Assembly (NCBI RefSeq): GCF_932294415.1
Contig: NC_065543.1
Span: 2,864,976 to 2,928,975 of the forward strand
DNA: 64,000 bases
Source: Quercus robur
Lineage: Eukaryota > Streptophyta > Magnoliopsida > Fagales > Fagaceae
Reading direction: 5' to 3'
Under the pieces are notes generated by a model. That model had not been told where the DNA came from, searched no databases, and saw only the letters and a list, made by a program, of their open reading frames with translations. A program made the position numbers and the translations under genes. Below, one piece after another: positions 61,416 through 64,000 of the stretch (positions are counted from its first letter, which is position 1; every line of letters starts with the position of its first letter).

Positions 61416-62319
61416 GGCGACCTTTTAATACTTTGATCATCTTTATGTTTTTCTTAAATTTTTGTTTGGTCTTTGATCTTAGGACTTGTTATTGTAATTT
61501 AAGTAAAATAATCTCGTCCATAGTTTTTGGATTATTAATAAGAAGCTTTACTTTTCAAGGGTGTTTGGACATTGATCGTCCGCCCTTAAACAATTGCTTA
61601 ACTTGTTTTTCTATTATAGTATGGATGAAAGTTATTTGTGATCTTGTTTTAAATTTCTACTCGTCCATAGAAGTAATTCCTTAAAAAGTATTTGATTTCC
61701 AAGTATAACTCGTCTTGGTGAAATGGTGATTACCAGTATTACTCGTCCTAAAACTTAGCTAGTTTTTCACCTTTAATGAAGATAAGACAACTTTGCATTT
61801 GTCCATAAATTGGATTGCTTTAGAATGTCTTAGCCAATAAGTCAAAACACTTGCCTGTGCATTTATTCGCCCATGTGTTGGACGTGCATTATGCTTTATC
61901 TCGTCTGTTTCAGGGACGAACATTTTCTGGACTAGCCATTTTACTCGGGGAAGGTTTTCTCTCGTCCATACCTGGACGAGCATGCCTTGCCCTAGTTTAC
62001 TGAGGTTACATCTCCGTGTCTGGAGAATTTTCTCGTCTTATGCTATTCAGCCGTTTTGTGAACTTGTTTGTACGAAAAATAGCATTGAAACTAAGATTCA
62101 AACAACATTATGTACATGTCATAAATATTGCTCACAAACGAGGCATATACCTAGAAGCCAATGCCTTCACAGAGTTTTATAAGTGTAAACATATCCATAA
62201 CTTTGTTCATAATCACAACACAAATAATAAAGTAGCTGCATCTTTAAACATAAGTAGAATATAAGTAGATAAACAAGCTCCAAGCTCGTCTATAGTTGCA
62301 CTCATCTAGATTAGTGCTT
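61416..62319. other. TE-3 spacer between convergent genes
   Basis: Scattered CTCGTCC and CTCGTCT words occur, but I see no clear tandem array here, unlike TE-1 and TE-2. No gene is supported. Confidence 0.5.
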
Positions 62320-64000
62320 CTACTGATAGTACCTCCTCAGGTGCCCAGTATTCCAGGGATGCTCCAATTTTCTCCCGTCCAGGGCCTCAAAGTAGTAGAA
62401 TCCTCGCCTTTTATAGTTGATAACTCTGTAAGGTCGTTCCCAATTAGGCCCCAGTTTTCCATGAGCCGGGTTCTTGGTTGCCAAAGAAACCTTTTTCAGG
62501 ACGAGGTCTCCTATGCTAAATTGCCTCGGCTTCACTATTGCATCATACCGCTTAGCCATTAGTTTTTTATACCTTATCGTCCTATGTTCCGCGTTCGCCC
62601 TTACCTGGTCTATTAGATCGAGGTTTAAACAGAGTTGTTCGACGTTATCCTTATCCTGATATCTCGTCACCCTGTGATTGGCCATATGCACTTCTGCGGG
62701 TATGACCGCTTCACTTCCGTAGGCCAGCTTGAAAGGAGTTTCCCTTATAGGGGTTCTCACCGTCATTCTGTATGCCCATAGAACACCTGGTAGCTCATCT
62801 AGTCATACTTCCTTTGCCCTCTTAAGCCGAGTTTTGATGATATTCAATAAGGATCGGTTTGCAACTTCAGCCTGACCGTTTGCATGGGGATGGGCGGGCG
62901 AGGAATAATGATTTTGAATTCCGAAATGTTCGTAAAAGTCCCTGAAAAGTGCATTGTCAAATTGTTGTCCGTTGTCAAACACTAGGACTCTGGGCACCCC
63001 AAACCTACATACAATGTTCTTCCAGACGAAGCTCTTGACATTTTGTTGCATGATATTTGCTAAGGGTTCTGCCTCTACCCATTTGGTGAAATAATCAATA
63101 CCCACCACCAGAAACTTCATCTGTCTTGTCCTAGTGGGAAGGGACCCAAGATATCTAGCCCCCATTATGTAAAATGCCATGGGGCCATCATTGGGGTTAG
63201 ATATTCTGGTGGTTGTCTGGGGACATTGCTAAATCGTTGGCATTGATCACAAACCTTGACATACGCCTTGGCATTGGCTTGCATGTTTGGCCAGTAGTAG
63301 CTTACGTGGATGACCTTGTGGACAAGTGACCTGGCTCCTGAATGATTGCCACATGCTCCCTTATGAACCTCCCTCAATACATAATTGGCTTCATCCGGAG
63401 CCAAACACCTCAGATAAGGTTGTGAAAAATCCCTTTTATACAGTATCTCGTTCATAAGGACGTATCTGGCTGATCTAACTCTGAGTTTCCTGGCCTCATC
63501 TTTTCCTTCTAGAAGCGTTCCATCTTTCAAGTATGATATTATTAGAGTCATCCAATTATCCTCCCCCTCTACCTGATGCACTTCTGGAAAGTCTATGCTG
63601 GGCAGGTATTGAATTTCATCAAACTCGTCCACTACTTCACTTGCTGAGGCTTCTTTTGCTAAAGTATCTACTTCTATGTTTTCTTCTCTAGGGATCTGAA
63701 AGAATTCAATTTCCCTGAACTTCTTTACAAGGCGTACCACCTTACTAAGGTACTTCTTCATTCATTCTTCTTTGGCTTCACATGTCCCATTCACTTGGCC
63801 TATGACTAACTGAGAGTCTCCCAAGACGAGGACTGATCCTGCTTCTACAGATCTAGCCAGTTCCAATCCTTTAATAAGGGTTTCATACTCAGCTTCATTA
63901 TTAGTTATTTGATACTACAGATGAACCTTGTGCGTTAGTTTATCTCCTTCTGGGGATAATAAAACAACTCCTATTCCTCCTGCATGTTGTGTAAATGATC
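62320..64000 (-). pseudogene. TE-3 second RNase H and integrase
   Basis: From the window end downward: RNase H (TNNEAEYETLIKGLELARSV), integrase zinc-binding part (ending CDQCQRF), catalytic core (VVGIDYFTKWVEAEPLANI, VFDNGQQFD, GQAEVANRSLL), and C-terminus (FSIGDLVLKKVSLA). A one-base loss near 63135 shifts the frame in the first catalytic region. A TAA lies about 12 bases before the conserved WGLDILG. A stop at 62803-62805 separates core and tail. Further stops lie at about 63760 and 63917. The second Asp and the Glu of the catalytic triad are kept. Confidence 0.85.

Larger units (their letters stand above)
58383..64000 (-). mobile_element. TE-3: 3' part of a third Tat-lineage element, truncated by window end
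   Basis: Same plan as TE-1 and TE-2: 3' LTR, polypurine tract, plus-strand antisense gene, spacer, then pol on the minus strand (integrase and second RNase H). The 5' part lies beyond 64000. Coding regions contain stops and frameshifts. The start may be 58381 or 58383 because TGTGATGATG offers two TG choices. Confidence 0.85.

Overview
This window is nuclear DNA of a seed plant. The evidence is AT-rich sequence, GT-AG introns, plant-type NADPH-dependent 2-alkenal reductase genes, CC-NBS-LRR resistance-gene relics, and plant transposon families (Tat-lineage Ty3/gypsy elements with a second RNase H, plant L1 LINEs, Helitrons, Tourist-like and Mutator-like elements, tRNA-derived SINEs). A woody eudicot is my best guess, but the sequence alone does not fix the species. 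Most of the window is transposable elements, many nested. Host genes are few.

Layout. 1-6323: gene-poor, with at least six miniature inverted-repeat elements. 6324-15984: a structurally complete Ty3/gypsy element (TE-1) on the minus strand, with a 5-bp target duplication and nearly identical LTRs. 16085-17690: a LINE relic. 17734-19199: a terminal-inverted-repeat element and an N-terminal resistance-gene fragment. 19752-31287: a Helitron split by a second, older Tat-lineage element (TE-2, 20131-31217, 5-bp target duplication). 31769-34000: a second Helitron end, a long fold-back repeat and a SINE. 34012-36362: a plus-strand LINE interrupted by a 1,022-bp solo LTR and an 82-bp micro-element. 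36659-39663: an intact five-exon 2-alkenal reductase gene on the minus strand. 40283-45682: a Tourist-like MITE, a Mutator-like fold-back element, nested MITEs and a SINE. 45887-48245: a divergently oriented second 2-alkenal reductase gene with a one-base frameshift. 48246-58380: mostly non-coding, with LINE tails, a duplicated segment and a chimeric cyclin-D-like/LRR reading frame. 58383-64000: the 3' part of a third Tat-lineage element (TE-3) running off the end.

The most coherent theme is that all three Tat elements share one plan. Gag-pol is on the minus strand. Between its 3' end and the 3' LTR lies a separate gene on the opposite strand (resembling the plant 'putative gypsy type transposon' family), preceded by a TATA-like box and split by apparent introns. 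In TE-1 and TE-2 a tandem array (66-bp and about 81-bp units) separates the two convergent genes. The most striking non-coding structure is the 1.4-kb Mutator-like inverted repeat at 41743-43135, built around about 15 palindromic boxes and flanked by a perfect 9-bp target duplication.
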